NCBI RefSeq assembly: GCF_032854445.1
Contig: NC_088304.1
Location: forward strand, 15,075,704 to 15,139,703
From: Liolophura sinensis
Lineage: Eukaryota > Mollusca > Polyplacophora > Chitonida > Chitonidae
DNA: 64,000 nt
Reading direction: 5' to 3'
The notes beneath the pieces are model-generated. The model was given only the letters and a program-made list of their open reading frames with translations. It was not told where the DNA came from and did not search any database. Made by a program: the position numbers and the translations under genes. Shown here one piece after another: positions 25,267 through 38,441 of the stretch (position 1 is the first letter of the stretch; each line of letters opens with the position of its first letter).

Positions 25267-28200
25267 CTAGACAGTTGAGTAAACTTACAGCGTATGTTCT
25301 CTGATAATTTCCAGGTAAGTCACAAGGAGACTTCTACAGTATTAATATTGGGACGTTTGTCTGTCAAAACCGGCTGACCATTCACCAACGTATACTTCTA
25401 TAAGAATCAAACACAGTGACAACCACATAAGACACTGACATTCATCCCTACTGGCAAAAGTTTAAGGACCAATCATGCAAAAGTTAAGACAGAAACACAG
25501 GGTATCTTGAAAGTCATCGCTTGACACAACCACAGCAACAGCCATGACAAAGCAATTACACTTTCCTGCTACCATTTAGCTGGTGATGTTAACACAGGCA
25601 ATTTCGCAACAAATGTATCCTTTGTTACCACGGTGACAGCAAGGAGCAACTTCCATCAGTCTTAATTACCATCACTGCCTCTGCTAGCCAAGAGTCTCAA
25701 CTCTGACCTCGACCCACTGAGTAATTAGCGATAATTACCTTGAAATATAAGAGTTCAAGTTTTGCGCTGGTCTTGGAGCACAGAATCTTGACAGTGCTGA
25801 CAAAGCCGTCATCACAGGAACCAATTGTCTAAATAGTAATCCCAGTCCTGACACCAAAAATGTGAGCTGGATTGTTTGTAAACTGTGGATAGAGCTGAGC
25901 GAAGATAGCTGCTTGAGTTACTATGCCTACATCTTTAGAGCTCTGGGGGCACTCAGCAGCCAGCAGTTAACTCTCCTCACTCACAACATAAGCCAGTATC
26001 TGTAATGCTCCGGTATCAGAGGAATGTGAAGCTGCAAGGAAATCTCTGGCAAAAGAAGTCTGAGTATAGTGCAGCCCATGCCTTCACAGGAAACTGATGA
26101 CAGATGTACTCAAAAACTGATTTCTGTGATGCCCAGCACGATGTGATATTTTCCCAATGTGCATTGACAAAACTACTGAACACAATTCCCCTCGCATAAA
26201 TTTGCTGCAATAACCGAGAGGCAGAGAATGTGTACCAAATGGCAGACACACAAGCTGGCCAATCAGCCAAAAAAAAAAAAAAAAACACTGACAACAACAG
26301 CAGCTGAAATTGCAGTTTCAAATTTTAAATGACAGTATGTTTTGACATAAGTGACTGGCACCAGATTTCATGGAGTCAAAAGATAAAAACGATACAGACA
26401 GACATAATTTGTAACCTGGTTTTATTAAATGTCGCTATAAATTTGCATAATGTGTCGCGTGTTCTACAGAGAACCGCAGACTGAGGCACTTATAGAGTCT
26501 TGTTTTCTATCATGCCTACCTCAATAGATCAGAAGTACTCCCATTAGCTGGTTTAGTCAACTGTCAGTGTTGATTTCAGAGGGGATGCCTCAAGTACACA
26601 GACATTACCACAGCAGGCTCGGATTAAACTGCCCGGATACACTTACAGTTGGCATGGCCCTAACACAACCCACAACCGTTAAAAAGCCAGCACAGGTGAA
26701 AAATTAGCCGCGATTACCGACTCTACATGCAATACAGTACTGCTACATACCCTAATCAGTTAAATTTACATAATGTTGCATAATTCGTAACTACATAGGT
26801 AATGCATATTCAGTGGCTTCAATCATACAGTGTAAGTATACTACCGAAAAGAAACATAATGAAGTCAAATACACAACCAAAAATAAATGCAGAAAACATT
26901 AAATTTGTGAGAAACTTTAGTTATTTTCATTCAACTACTGTTTCAGTTTCAGTTTTGGGCATACTAAGAAAACGAACCAGTTAATACACGTAGAAGTAAT
27001 ACAGAATATTTTTTATGTGATGCATACCACACTTGAGAATATTTTGGTTAAACAAGTGTTATCAAACTACTTCATTCTTATTATCTCTACTACTCTGTGG
27101 ATATCTTCTTAAAACGAAGTGACTACCTGGATAACAGTTTCATTAGTGCTGTAACGCAATGACTGTGTAATTGGTGTTATAACTAAGTGACCCTGGTAAA
27201 CTGGCGCTCAGACAATTTGACTCTCTTGATAGCTACAGCAACAACAACAGACTAACTATCCAGATGATAACCACTACTACAACAGAGTAAGTATGATGTA
27301 TCCCCCTGACAACAGCGTCTGTAAGGCCAAGAGATAGAGACAGAGAGAGGTGATCCCATGCACCGGCCACCTGCCGAGGTAAACAAACCAGAGGGCGCTC
27401 TGCTGTGCAGAGTTTGCCGGGATCAGACGGTGACATCTATCTGGCCCCGGGAGATCCAGATAGCATCAGCTCAACAGCACTTGCCTCATATTGATTTCCA
27501 CTGCAGCTTTCCATAGACACCAGCCCATAAATATTAAAGCCTATCAACTGGTAACTGGCGCTCAGAACACATTATAATCCCAGTGGTGGCTGTAGTGTGG
27601 GGTGAACTCTGCGGCAGAGGGTTGCCACAGCCAGCTAAGCAGGCAATCAGTATGTGTTCTGAGCTGGCCATATGAAAACTTACACGACTACCACAATCAC
27701 ATGTGCTGTGTATGTTTTATTTATTTATTTGATTCTTGTTGAGCCTCAGTATCAGATTGTTTCGCTCTCTCGCCCTAACACTAGGCAAGGGCTGGATAAG
27801 ATTGCATAGTTACAAAGAACAGTGCACTACTTCACTTGCCACATAAAATAAAACCCCACTAAACTGTATCTAGCTGACAGACACCTCTTCTCCCTGCAAA
27901 CAGCACGAACTGTGACAGCACAAAGATTGCCATGGTCTTATTTAGGCCAAACACATAGTAGCTTTTGTTTCTGTTTCTTTATCAGCCTTTCCTATCCAAA
28001 ATATTTCTGGTTTTTTTTTTTTTTGGTATAATTTTTTTCAGATATGCTAAGTAAAGTTAATATAGCTTGCAAGCACTTATTTTCTTTTCAGTCGGCAATG
28101 TTCCTACAATTACTCACATCTATTTACTGTCAGATAAAACTGCACACGTACGATTTTTTTTCCCCCTATTGTACACGCGGAAACACGAGTACACGTATTA

Positions 28201-30457
28201 TTCTTTTTGGGGTCATACCTCATTCATTTGTGTGTCTACAATTTCCTTGACTGATGCATGAAACCGCATCCATGATTATATCATTCGACTACCAATCAGG
28301 GAAGACAGATTAGAAGAAAATCACTGCAGCTTGCAAAATCCCTGACAAAACTTCCTCCCCTCATCCCCAAGAAAAACACCCTATCACAGGATTGACAGGG
28401 CAGGTGTTAGTCCCTTGCGTCAGGGGCTCAATAACACCAGGGGCAGTTCCTAAACCTTGTAAAACAACAACAGATAAGTCTGCTGTCACCATTCACACAA
28501 CTAAACATGTGAACAATTTCAGAAATAAAGATACAGTACATGCATGGCAATCCCTAGAATTACATATTTTCTCCAGATAATCACCAGATTCAGCTAAAAA
28601 CAGGCCAACCAGTTCATGAACACGCCACACTTTTTTTCTTCTTGTTTTTTTTTTTTTGTTTTTTTTTTTCGTTCTTCCAGCCCGACACGGTGGCAGTTTC
28701 CGATCCAATAGGCTGGAAAGGTTGTCATTCATGGGGTTTGTGTCAGACCATTATAACAAGCAGCGCGTCCAGGGCCAGCTTTGTGTGTTCCAGCTAAAGT
28801 CTATAATTTGCCACATCCTGTACAATTCTCCCTGATCTGTTCATACACTTCCATACACCTGGCCGAGTCAACTGAGAGACTAACGGGCTTAAATACACAT
28901 AAACCAAACTCTACAGAGGTGAAAGTTACGAGCTGTTTTCAAACAGTTGACAGCCCAACTGCAATTCCAAATTACACCGTGAGCTATGTCACAATGCTCT
29001 GTACGCATACTGCTCACATCCCCTAATGTCAACAGTTGTACAATTTTAATGAAGAAACTATGAAATAATGTCATATTCATGCCATCTAATCCTACATTAG
29101 AAATGAAAAATTCAGTGGAATCTGACATCTTTGAAAATCAAAAAAATTAAAAGGTGATTTACACCACATATCCGGTGATACTTAAAATTACTTAACCCAT
29201 GATGGCATTTTCACAATGAATTAATAAACACTTCCATCCAGTAGATATGAAACTATCCATGACAACATATATACCTGAAAGTGTTTTTCTCGTTAACCTG
29301 TTAATTTAGAAAGCACCTTCTTCATGCATGCTCTGTTATTTTAACAGTAAATCTCTTTCTAAAATGAAGGCATCTTTAAGACCTTGGTCCAAAGACAACA
29401 ACATGGTTTGTCAAGGAAAACACATGTATACAAAAAAACATCTGTGTCCTACAACCTCCGCAACAACCAACGCTCGGCAATACATGTTTGTTCAGTATAT
29501 CATATCATATCATAAACAATTACAGACAGACACGCTAGAGCTGCAACAGGCACGGAGCTATGACTTGAAGAATAATTCTACGAAAAAAGATTTCTCAGCA
29601 CACAAGCCAGACAATGGTGAAGACACAGCAGAGCCTTCTTAATTCCCTAGAGCACCTCAAGTCCATTAAGAGTTCATAAGGTAATTTGGTAAATACAATG
29701 TATGAGCGCACATGTCAATAGTGACTGACTTTTACTTTCAGCCCACCTGCATGTATGAAATGGAAACTCCATATAAAATCATGCTTAGTATATTATATTC
29801 ACAGAATAAAGTGCCAGAACACTAAACGACTAAATTACCGAACCAACTGTATCTCTGTCAACTACATTATCTCCCAATAAATATCATGGGATCAGAAAAC
29901 AATGCAGATGTACATGCCAAAAAATTCTTATCTGCCACCGAGCAATCTGCATGAACCCCTAAATTATGCCCGAGGCGAAACTCAACATACTGAATTTGGA
30001 AATGCAAGAAATGCTCACCAGAGTGGTAGTGCAGTGGTAGTGCAGAGGCAGAGAAAGATATGGCTTCACCCCCTGAAGTTAGCATCAGCACAGAGGCCCA
30101 GAGATTTGTCCTCACCCCGTACCCATGTTGATATAACACCCACCCTGGTCCTTAGCTCCTGGTTAAATCTCCTTAACCCACACACATGGTTTCAGTTGCC
30201 CCACTGTACTGTTCCCCTGAAAGGGCACTGCAACTGGGGACTAGGAGCATCTTGGTTTCAATGAGAATGTACTCTACACAAAGCCTTTAAGGTTATGAGA
30301 GGCAGAGTCTGTGGGAAGGGTATAAACTTAGAGACTGGGTCAGGGAGCAACATGTATTTAAACCTTTGTGATAAATGCATCTACACTGTACAGCCACACA
30401 CACACACATACTGCATTGGTATGTGAAAATGTACTTTCTGAAGCTCATTAAAGACTT
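25267..30457. other. Gene-free intronic DNA
   Basis: Unique sequence. Blocks at 25590-25990, 26400-26720 and 27330-27680 are repeat-free and less AT-rich and may be regulatory. Poly-T tracts at 28011-28024 and 28631-28670. No gene seen. Confidence 0.45.
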
Positions 30458-30535
30458 TACACTGATGTTTTGGATGCCAACATTTAAGTTTTTCTGATAA
30501 GAAATTAATCAAACTTAACAAACAACTCATATACT
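30458..30535 (+). repeat. Family D interspersed segment, copy 2
   Basis: Partner of 9567-9650, same orientation; about 44 shared positions with a few mismatches. Ends not defined. Confidence 0.5.
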
Positions 30536-30806
30536 CAAACATAATGTGTCAGTTGAAAACTGCCTAACTGAAATACATTGTACTGTGTATGTTACCTCCC
30601 TCACTGTTAATCATGAATATCATAATCATTTAGCATTTTGAGGCATTAATTAAAAATATGTTTGCTGAACCACATTTTTATCTGAGGCAGTCAGATTACC
30701 TAGTAACCTCAACAAAATAGTTTTTAAAGTTGGCCTTGCGCAAAAATCTATCAGATATAAAGCTTGAAAATAATGCTTGCGTTTGCAACAACCCATAATC
30801 ACTCAG

Positions 30807-31028
30807 TGTAATTCTGCCACAATTTTGCATGTTTGCAAAGTGTCTATTCAAGAATATTCTGAAGGCACTATTCTGTGTAGACTGATAAAATTATACTTTT
30901 TGTGAAGCCCTGAAATTGGCCAATCCAACCAATGTAAAGGTAGTTTTGTCTCCAAAATCTGACTACATAAACATGCATAAATTGCACTGAAAGTTGCCCT
31001 TTCATATGCGAAAAGGCTGAGGAATTAA
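30807..31028 (+). mobile_element. Family C MITE-like element, copy 2
   Basis: Shares gcatgtttgcaaagtgt, gataaaattatactttttgtg and ctttcatatgcgaaaaggct with copy 1 over its whole length, same orientation. The ends are more diverged. Confidence 0.7.
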
Positions 31029-31187
31029 CATGGGCACTTGTAAAACCTACATGTAGCTGTACATCATACTGGATTAGATAATTGCATTATATCTTCTCAG
31101 AGATCCAGCTGGCTTCATAGAGACACTGCACCAGCTGCACGATGTACATGCATCAGCATAACAATTTACAAGTACGATCTCATTACC

Positions 31188-31413
31188 GTATTTATTTATT
31201 TAACTGGCATACTCAGAAATATTTCAATTATACAACAGCGACCAGTATTACGATGAGAGGAGCCCAGTGAGAAACCCACGACCACTTGCAGATTGCCGAC
31301 AGACCTTCCCACAGAGAGCAGAGGCCAGTATGAGCTGGATTTGAACTCACAACCAATTGGTGCGAGGCTCCCACGTCACTGTGCTGAGCTAGTACCCTAA
31401 CTACTCTATCTCG
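31188..31413 (-). mobile_element. Family A SINE, diverged full length
   Basis: All parts recognisable on the minus strand (tail, body with cccacgaccacttgcagattgc, box B ttgaactcaca region, degraded head), but with many substitutions and small deletions. No target-site duplication seen. An old copy. Confidence 0.75.
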
Positions 31414-32059
31414 TGTTAAGTAAACTGTGATTTAATAAATGTGTAAAAATCCCACTTCAGGCCTGATGAACTGTTATTCAATCAGCTACATACACTTTTA
31501 TCACACTATTATTATGTTTTTTCCACACATGACCCCCCAGGTATATGTACATCCTTCCTATTTTAAAATGCAAGGACAACCGAACGTAGATATAATAATC
31601 CGTGGAAAGTCCTCCAGGTAGCTTTTATCAAATCAGTTGTCCTAGGCACTAAATGTCCCAGTATCAAAAGCTTCCTGAAATATGACATATCTTCCCTCAT
31701 TCCATGAGCCAGGCAGTCGACGGGTCATAGATCAGGTGAAAACTCACCTGACACGTGCATATGAGTGCATGAATGCCTGAAGGGTGACACACAACACAGG
31801 TAATGAAGTGTTCGGGAGACTATGGTTGTCTTCCGAGCAAATACCAGAGTAGACACTTAGTCAGGCACAGTTCCACACCATGACCACAAGCAAACCACAT
31901 GGTTTCATAGACTGCTACTGAATCTCAGCAAAAAGCACAGGGAAATACATGTATTTGTTTCAAGAAAGAGTAGTCAACAGCTTGAAAAGTGTGGTGACAA
32001 TAGAAATCTGAAATAGAACGGAGGTACATGCAGAGATGAAATATGTCTATTCATTGGAG

Positions 32060-32410
32060 GTACAGGTCCATGTCCATTTACTATATATACGTAACAGAGG
32101 TACACATCCATTTAATACAGGTACATGCAATATATTCAATAAAAATAATCATATGTGTTCATCCAGTAATAATATCAAGTGTTCATGCAGTAACAATATC
32201 AAAAGCGTTCATTCAATACAGATATTATGTGTTCATTCAACAGATATCACATGTGTTCTTGCAATACAGATATCACGTGTTCATGCAATACAGATATCAC
32301 ATGTTCATTCAATACAGATGCATGAAAATGTTCAGTGAATACAGATACATGTATTCATGTGAATTCAATGCAGATACATGCATATATTCATGTAATAAAT
32401 ACAGATATCT
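32060..32410 (+). repeat. Degenerate ~25-bp minisatellite
   Basis: Many variants of gttcatgcaatacagatatc separated by a few bases, plus earlier ggtacaggtccatgtcca-like units. Open frames of 158 and 100 codons (+) cross it only because the short period keeps frames open; the peptides are Ile/Tyr/His/Val repeats. Confidence 0.75.
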
Positions 32411-33461
32411 GGTGCTGTACATACAGAAACTGAATTCACTAAATACATGTACATGTATGCATTCAAGAATGCAATCATCCCCATTTACTGACCAGAATAG
32501 AACAGATATGACAAACTGAGTGCATGCAAAGCGTACAGGTATATACATACGGCTTTTAAATAATAAATTGACATTTAAATATTCTGACCCTTGGTATTCA
32601 CTTCTTGTACCTGTGTGGGCAATGTTGTACACTTGCATGTTGACTTACTATATCTAAAAGTTAGAGCTGATGCATACTTCAATACACCTCGACAGAAAAT
32701 CAATTGAGTCTGTTTCAGTCGGGAGGAGTAGTAAGTGCCTATGAGCAGATCAGACAATGTTACATGTACTACTAAAATAGTGTACAAATTACACGTAGCT
32801 TTAATACATGTATGTACACGTGCCACAATGAAGATGATTACACCAAATTTCTGTGACAGAACTTAAGCTTAAAGACAATGATTATCCCTTGATGCTCCCA
32901 CATTTATCTGATCAACATATCCGCACAAAATAAATGGCAGGAATTGATTGGTTGATGAGGAGTGTAGAGATTGCGAGGTTAGTGGATTAGCAGAATTTGC
33001 TGCATGCAATCTGGTTGCTGAACCACAGGCTATGAATCGATGCTATACACGCAAGGCATCGTGCATAAACAACCCTCGTGGCTATAGGCCAGCAAGCACC
33101 TAAGGGACAGCTCCTACATCAAAGGTGAACTAAAGACAGGTACGTGCAAGACAGATCTGTCAAAGTAAGTCCTCAGCTCAGACAAACGCAAGTGACACTT
33201 ATCCAATCATGTTCTTTTAACCATTGATCGGCTTAGGCGAACTGAAATTTCTCTTTTCCTTGAGACAGACACACATACAAGTATCATATACATGTAAGTT
33301 TAAAGTGTCCAGGGCCCAGTCGTTCAAAAGTGTATTAGCTAACACTGGTGTTAAATCCTATTTCATATTTAAATATTTTAGCTAAACTCTGCCGCCAATG
33401 CAGTTCTCCAAAGACAAAGTATAACAGCAGCAGGTTTAGTTCATACTTAATATAATGTTAC

Positions 33462-33658
33462 TGTAATTCTTCAATCTTATCACATGTTAACAAGGTGTTT
33501 ATTGACGTAGCTTCATTATTCTGTGTAGGGTGACAAAATTATACTTTTTGTGAAGACCTCAAATTGACCCACCCAAAATATGTAGTTTTATCTCCAAAAT
33601 CAAATAAAATGCAAGTTGCAAAAAGTTTTGTCTGTGAAAAGGTTAAGGAATTAGGGTA
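33462..33658 (+). mobile_element. Family C MITE-like element, copy 3
   Basis: Same order of blocks as copy 1 (taattcttcaatc, caaggtgtttat, acaaaattatactttttgtg, ggttaaggaattagggta). It lies 38 bp left of the family B copy at 33697. Confidence 0.7.
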
Positions 33659-33696
33659 TACATTTTTTTTTTCTTTTTGGCTAAGTGCAAAATTGA

Positions 33697-33918
33697 GTGA
33701 GTGAGTAAGTGCTTGGGGTTTAAGAATTGTTAAGTCATATGACGACGAAGAAATCCTTAGAATGCATGTAATGTGCCTCCTTGTTGCAGGACAGATTCCC
33801 GCTGCTCTTTTATCTAGTGCTACTTCACTGAGAAGCCTTACCAAAGGCAAGTAAGCTGCCCACTCGAGCCATTATACTGATACGGGTCAACCAGTCGTTG
33901 CACTATCCCCTTCATGCT
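33697..33918 (+). mobile_element. Family B repeat, 222 bp, with TSD
   Basis: Starts gagtgagtaagtgcttgggg, continues through agtcatatgacgacgaag and ctcttttatctagtgct, and ends accagtcgttgcactatccc. 11-bp target-site duplication with one mismatch: tgcaaaattga at 33686-33696 and tgcaaaactga at 33919-33929. No A-tail and no clear Pol III boxes; class unresolved. Confidence 0.8.
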
Positions 33919-34292
33919 TGCAAAACTGAAGACATGGCTAAAAGTTAAATCTGGAATTAAGTCGTAAACTAGTTTTGAACATCTGGGTCAAATATGTAAC
34001 ATATTACTAATAACATACATGTGGGTGTACATTCACGTAGGCATAGATCGTTTCCATGTATAACGCATTATCATATCTTACACAAAGTAAATTTAATTAC
34101 ATTTTCTTTTTTTTTCTTTTAACCTCGGTTTCATTAAATTCATTGCAGAGTTTTCTTTATTACATCATCACAGCATGCGACATGTCAACTGTTCACAAGT
34201 TCTCTACAACGAATGAAATACTTACAATCACCAGACGTTATCACTAAGGATCCATGAATAGTGGGTGTAGGGAATCAAGAAAATTCCTCATC

Positions 34293-34363
34293 CATGGCTG
34301 GGTTTGAACCCACACCTCAAGTGCCTCCTGGTCAGGCACCTTACCCACTGAGCCATGTCACCC
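34293..34363 (-). repeat. tRNA-like pseudogene or SINE head
   Basis: 71 bp with box A tggctcagtggg (plus 34344-34355) and a box B-like gggttcaaaccc (plus 34300-34311). The acceptor-stem ends do not pair (GGGTGAC against GCCATGG), so it is not a working tRNA gene. Not family A, whose body does not follow. Confidence 0.55.
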
Positions 34364-36545
34364 TCTTTCCCACGGGCCTAAAATACTGTTCTGCAGATCT
34401 TAACTTCCCAATAATTCTAACCTGTTGTCCTCACACACCCATCCCAAAACACCTGCAAAGTGCTGCAAATATCGTCCAATCCAGCTTCTGCTGGCTTGGA
34501 TGCTTTTCAACTCTGTCACATTTAGAAAGGGTTGTAACTCAGGTTTCCTCAATCCATTCAATACGTTCTCCATTATCACTGTATGTGAAGAAATAACCTT
34601 CGTCCCTCCTATCAAACAGAAGGACTAAGGGTACAATAACAGGTGAAGTGTCCAGGGAGTAAAACCTGACTTCCGTCCGGTTTTAATGTGATTCTGTCCC
34701 ACCAGCTAAAGTCCCGCTCCATATGCAGCAAAGTGACATACATACACATGTCCGTATGTAATCTTACATCTATCCAATGTGCATAAATCCCTAAACACGT
34801 AATCTTATCACACCACACAAAAGCCGCAGTGGTAAGTCCACAAGCTGGTAATGGGATGATTTTAATCTGGGAGTAGAAGCTATGCACAGGGTACTCTGGC
34901 GTCTATACCTACACATAAGCAGTTTACTGTGTTCCTGGCCCTTACTCACTGCTTCTTGTTTATCTTACACTGCTACAGAATAGGTAAAAGGTGTGGGGTT
35001 GGGTCAGGCTTAAGCATTAGAGTACAGTCAGTCAAAGATCCAGTAGGAGGGATTAATACCGTAGTGATCCCTAAAACATGCATGTGTGCGAATTGAGATG
35101 GGCTCCGAGGAAAACTGCGACAGTCTACTGAGACCAGCTCCATGGAAAAGTCCACCAGAGTTGTGCAATTCTTGTCACACAGTGTTATGAAAATGTGACA
35201 GCCATTAAACCAAACCTGTTAATGAAGAAACACAGATGTATCCTTGTCACAAAGGATGATGACAAGTGGCATATAATGACGTATATCTCAAGTTTGCCAT
35301 TGCATAAACATAATATTTCATCTTTTGCAAAATCTCTTTTATCAGGCATCATAGCTATGTTGCAAGTCTCCAGCTAATATACAAATGTCTTCGACATCCA
35401 GCTCAGATAATATTTATCATTCGAGGAGACAAACTTGTTAAAGTAAAAATGCATGATAATGCTCTTATTACTTGGTCGTAGGACATGCCCAAAATTCTTG
35501 CCTAAAGCTTAAACCTGTCAAAAGTTAACAGGAATTGTAATTCTGAAGAGGAGTTTCTCCTATTCCAAAGCAACTAGTACAACCAGATCCACAACATATG
35601 ACCAACAAGACACTTACGTGTACTGTCATTGTAATTCATTCTTTTTACCCAAATGTATTACTTTTCACATTTCTTTTGGTCTACATCTTACAAGAGTAAA
35701 CTTATGCGTCAGCTTTAATTAGGGTCAAATGTATACAACACTGGTCAGGTGTACCCTATGTTAGTAACTGCATTTGTCAAATAGGCTCAAGTGTCACCGC
35801 AAAAAAAAAGGGGGTACCTAGCATGGGCACACAAACTAGGCTGTGGTAAGATGTGCCCCGGGGTACACAGTCTGGCTTTCAAATGCCAGGATAGACTGAT
35901 GTGAGCCAGTTGATCCTGGTTGACAGTACACAGGGTAACGTGTCTATTTATAGAGGTATTAACTGATAGGGTCAAATAACACAGCCCTAAAGAAAAGCGC
36001 CCAAGTCTTCGACAGGCTTCCAGTGCAGTGGGAATTCTTGTCTAAACGCGACCGAAATAGCAATGGCTGGCAGACTGGCAAAAGCTGGCCTTCTGCTACA
36101 TGAAAGTATTGATCACTCGGCCACAAACTCAATAACATCTTCAGTCTTCATATCCTCTTACCCAGCGTTGCCTCTGTACACATTACAATAACATATGACA
36201 CCCCTACAAATAAATCTCCTGTCTGCTGTTAGTCCCCGATCCCTTTTTTTCCTTTCCGTTCTGCTTGCTTTTTTTCCTTCTTACCTCCACAAGTTTTTGT
36301 TTCAGTTCCTTGGGCTCAGTGATTATGGAGCCATTAAGCCATTACCATATATCAGCAATAAATATTTTTGTGTGTCAAGGAATGAACTCAGCCAAATCTA
36401 TCCTCAGGAATGCCACCTTATCAAGGCTCTGCAGACAATACAGTTCCTCCCTCCATGATACTGTATGTCAGTCTCAAGCTTTGCTCAAATATAATAGTAT
36501 CAAATAATAGTACATCTATCAGCAGGAAAAACTGGAAACAGTCCA
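34364..36545. other. Gene-free intronic DNA
   Basis: Unique sequence, no repeat family recognised. Open frames of about 60-110 codons show no domains. Confidence 0.45.
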
Positions 36546-36697
36546 TATATTTATTTATTTATCTGATTGGTGTTTTGCACCGAACTGAAGAATATGTCAC
36601 TTATACGACTGCAAGCAGCATTATAGTAGGAGGAAACCAGAGTCCAGGGGGAACGTACAACCATCTGCAGGTTGCTGCCAGACCTTCCTACGTACAA
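36546..36697 (-). mobile_element. Family A SINE, headless
   Basis: The 3' two thirds on the minus strand, from an AATAAATAAATA tail to the gttgctgccagaccttcctacgtac end on the plus strand. The tRNA-like head is absent. Confidence 0.8.
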
Positions 36698-37440
36698 AAA
36701 CAGGTAATTCACCCAAGTAAATAATACAAATTCACATGGAACCAAATGCATGTAAAGTCATCCTGGAAAACTATACTTAACCTTGAAAAAAAAACACGAA
36801 AGACAAATAACGAATTTGCCAGACGACCCGGATGTAATAAGGGTTTCAAAATAAACACGTCCATATATTCCTCATGTAAACACGCGAAATGATTGAAGCA
36901 TTGCTGTAAAACCCCACATTAAACACCGGTATCTTAACAGCCTTATATGCTGCACGAGTGAAAGGCTTTGGCCGCCGCAGTAATAATGAATGTGGCTTCC
37001 GACAACGCTCAATCATTTGTCTGCTATGCTCGGTGTAACAGTAGCAGCAGGCTATTATTCAGGGGTAGAGAATTACATTTACGCTCTGGGCATTTGCATC
37101 TCTCCCCCTCCCCTTCTCTCTGTCTGTCTGTCTACTTCAGCCAGACTGCTTCTTCCCACCTCTACCAGCGGCAGCCAGTCCTCACTCTATCGAGGACCTG
37201 CCTCGGGTACATGCATCACCCACCCAGGTCTCGCTATGCAATCTGGCCATTAACCACACAGAACATCTGATTTCTGTGTAATTGGAAAATTAGCAGACTT
37301 GTAACAGATTCCTCACAGGTACGAGAAGCGCACCTGGTATAGGCGAAATAATGAGCTAGTTTGATTAATCAATTGATGAAGGTACAACTAAACGACTTGC
37401 TACACGTAACCAGACCCTCTAGCTCTCAAGACCTAAAAAT

Positions 37441-37662
37441 GTTGGCGGTACCCTGCAGAGCTAAGCAGCGATCACTTGGTACAACTGTTGGCAGTGCCCT
37501 GCAGTGTTAAGCAGCGATCATATGGTGCAACAGTTGGCAGTGCCATGCAGTGTTAAGTAGCGATCACATGGTGCAACCGTTGGCAGTGCCATGCAGAGTT
37601 AAGCAGCAATCACATGGTGCAACTGTTGGCAGTGCCATCCAGAGTTAAGTAGCGATCACATG
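37441..37662 (+). repeat. 46-bp minisatellite, 5 copies
   Basis: Units start at 37441, 37487, 37533, 37579 and 37625 (the last about 38 bp). Core gttggcagtgccatgcag followed by ttaagcagcgatcacatggt. Each unit differs from the others at a few positions. Confidence 0.92.
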
Positions 37663-37699
37663 AATCCATGCACTATTTCATGCCTTAGTAAATGTACAT

Positions 37700-38290
37700 G
37701 TAGCATTCAATGAATCGCATCTATTCATCATGAATCACCTATTTGAATACCACTTGATCAATTCGATATGACAAATTCATCAGAATGCAGCTTAAGAAAT
37801 AGGATTGTCCTATTTGAAGTCCACTTGATCAATTCAACTAGTTGATATGACAAATTCATCAGAATGCAGCTTAAGAAATAGGACTGTCCCATTTTAAGTC
37901 CACTTGATCAATTCAACTAGTTGATATGACAAATTCATCAGAATGCAGCTTAAGAAATAGGACTGTCCCATTTTAAGTCCACTTGATCAATTCAACTAGT
38001 TGATATGACAAATTCATCAGAATGCAGCTTAAGAAATAGGACTGTCCCATTTTAAGTCCACTTGATCAATTCAACTAGTTGATATGACAAATTCATCAGA
38101 ATGCAGCTTAAGAAATAGGACTGTCCCATTTTAAGTCCACTTGATCAATTCAACTAGTTGGTGTGACAAATTCATCAGAATGCAGCTTAAGAAATAGGAC
38201 TGTCCCATTTTAAGTCCACTTGATCAATTCAACTAGTTGATATGACAAATTCATCAGAATGCAGCTTAAGAAATAGGATTGCTCTATTTT
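37700..38290 (+). repeat. 79-bp minisatellite, about 7 copies
   Basis: The tcatcagaatgcagcttaag start recurs at exactly 37777, 37856, 37935, 38014, 38093, 38172 and 38251. A decayed unit precedes at about 37700. Inner units are almost identical, outer ones diverged. Each unit contains the perfect 12-bp palindrome tcaactagttga (one unit has a change next to it). Confidence 0.93.
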
Positions 38291-38361
38291 CATTGCACGT
38301 GTTGAATTCGACCAGTTCATACCACAAATCGCATAGTTCAAACGCTGTTTAACACAGGTGA

Positions 38362-38441
38362 TTTATGACTGCTGTTTTATGTCATACTCAAGAATATTTC
38401 ACTTATACAAACTGCAGTCAGCATTATGGTGGGAGGAAAAT
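38362..38441 (-). mobile_element. Family A SINE fragment
   Basis: About 80 bp of the 3' body (plus strand ttttatgtcatactcaagaatatttcactt to cattatggtgggaggaaa). It sits just right of the 79-bp tandem array. Confidence 0.75.

Noticed and set aside
28493-28732. Lys-rich frame on minus that could resemble a basic AUTS2 exon
   Set aside because: The Lys run comes from poly-T tracts at 28631-28670; no conserved motif and no good splice sites.
29902-30264. 120-codon plus frame
   Set aside because: No domain recognised; a 90-codon frame is open on the opposite strand across the same bases.
32043-32519. Longest open frame in the window (158 codons, plus)
   Set aside because: It lies on a degenerate ~25-bp minisatellite; the peptide is a Tyr/Ile/Val/His repeat with no domain, and an overlapping frame is open for the same reason.
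34293-34363. tRNA gene
   Set aside because: Box A and B are good but acceptor-stem ends do not pair and the anticodon arm is poor; a SINE head or pseudogene fits better.
37441-37486. 5S rRNA fragment (gagctaagcag-like stretch)
   Set aside because: Only about ten bases match and the rest of the 46-bp unit does not follow 5S rRNA.
37777-38290. CRISPR-like regular repeat
   Set aside because: Units are contiguous 79-bp tandem copies with no unique spacers, in a eukaryotic intron.
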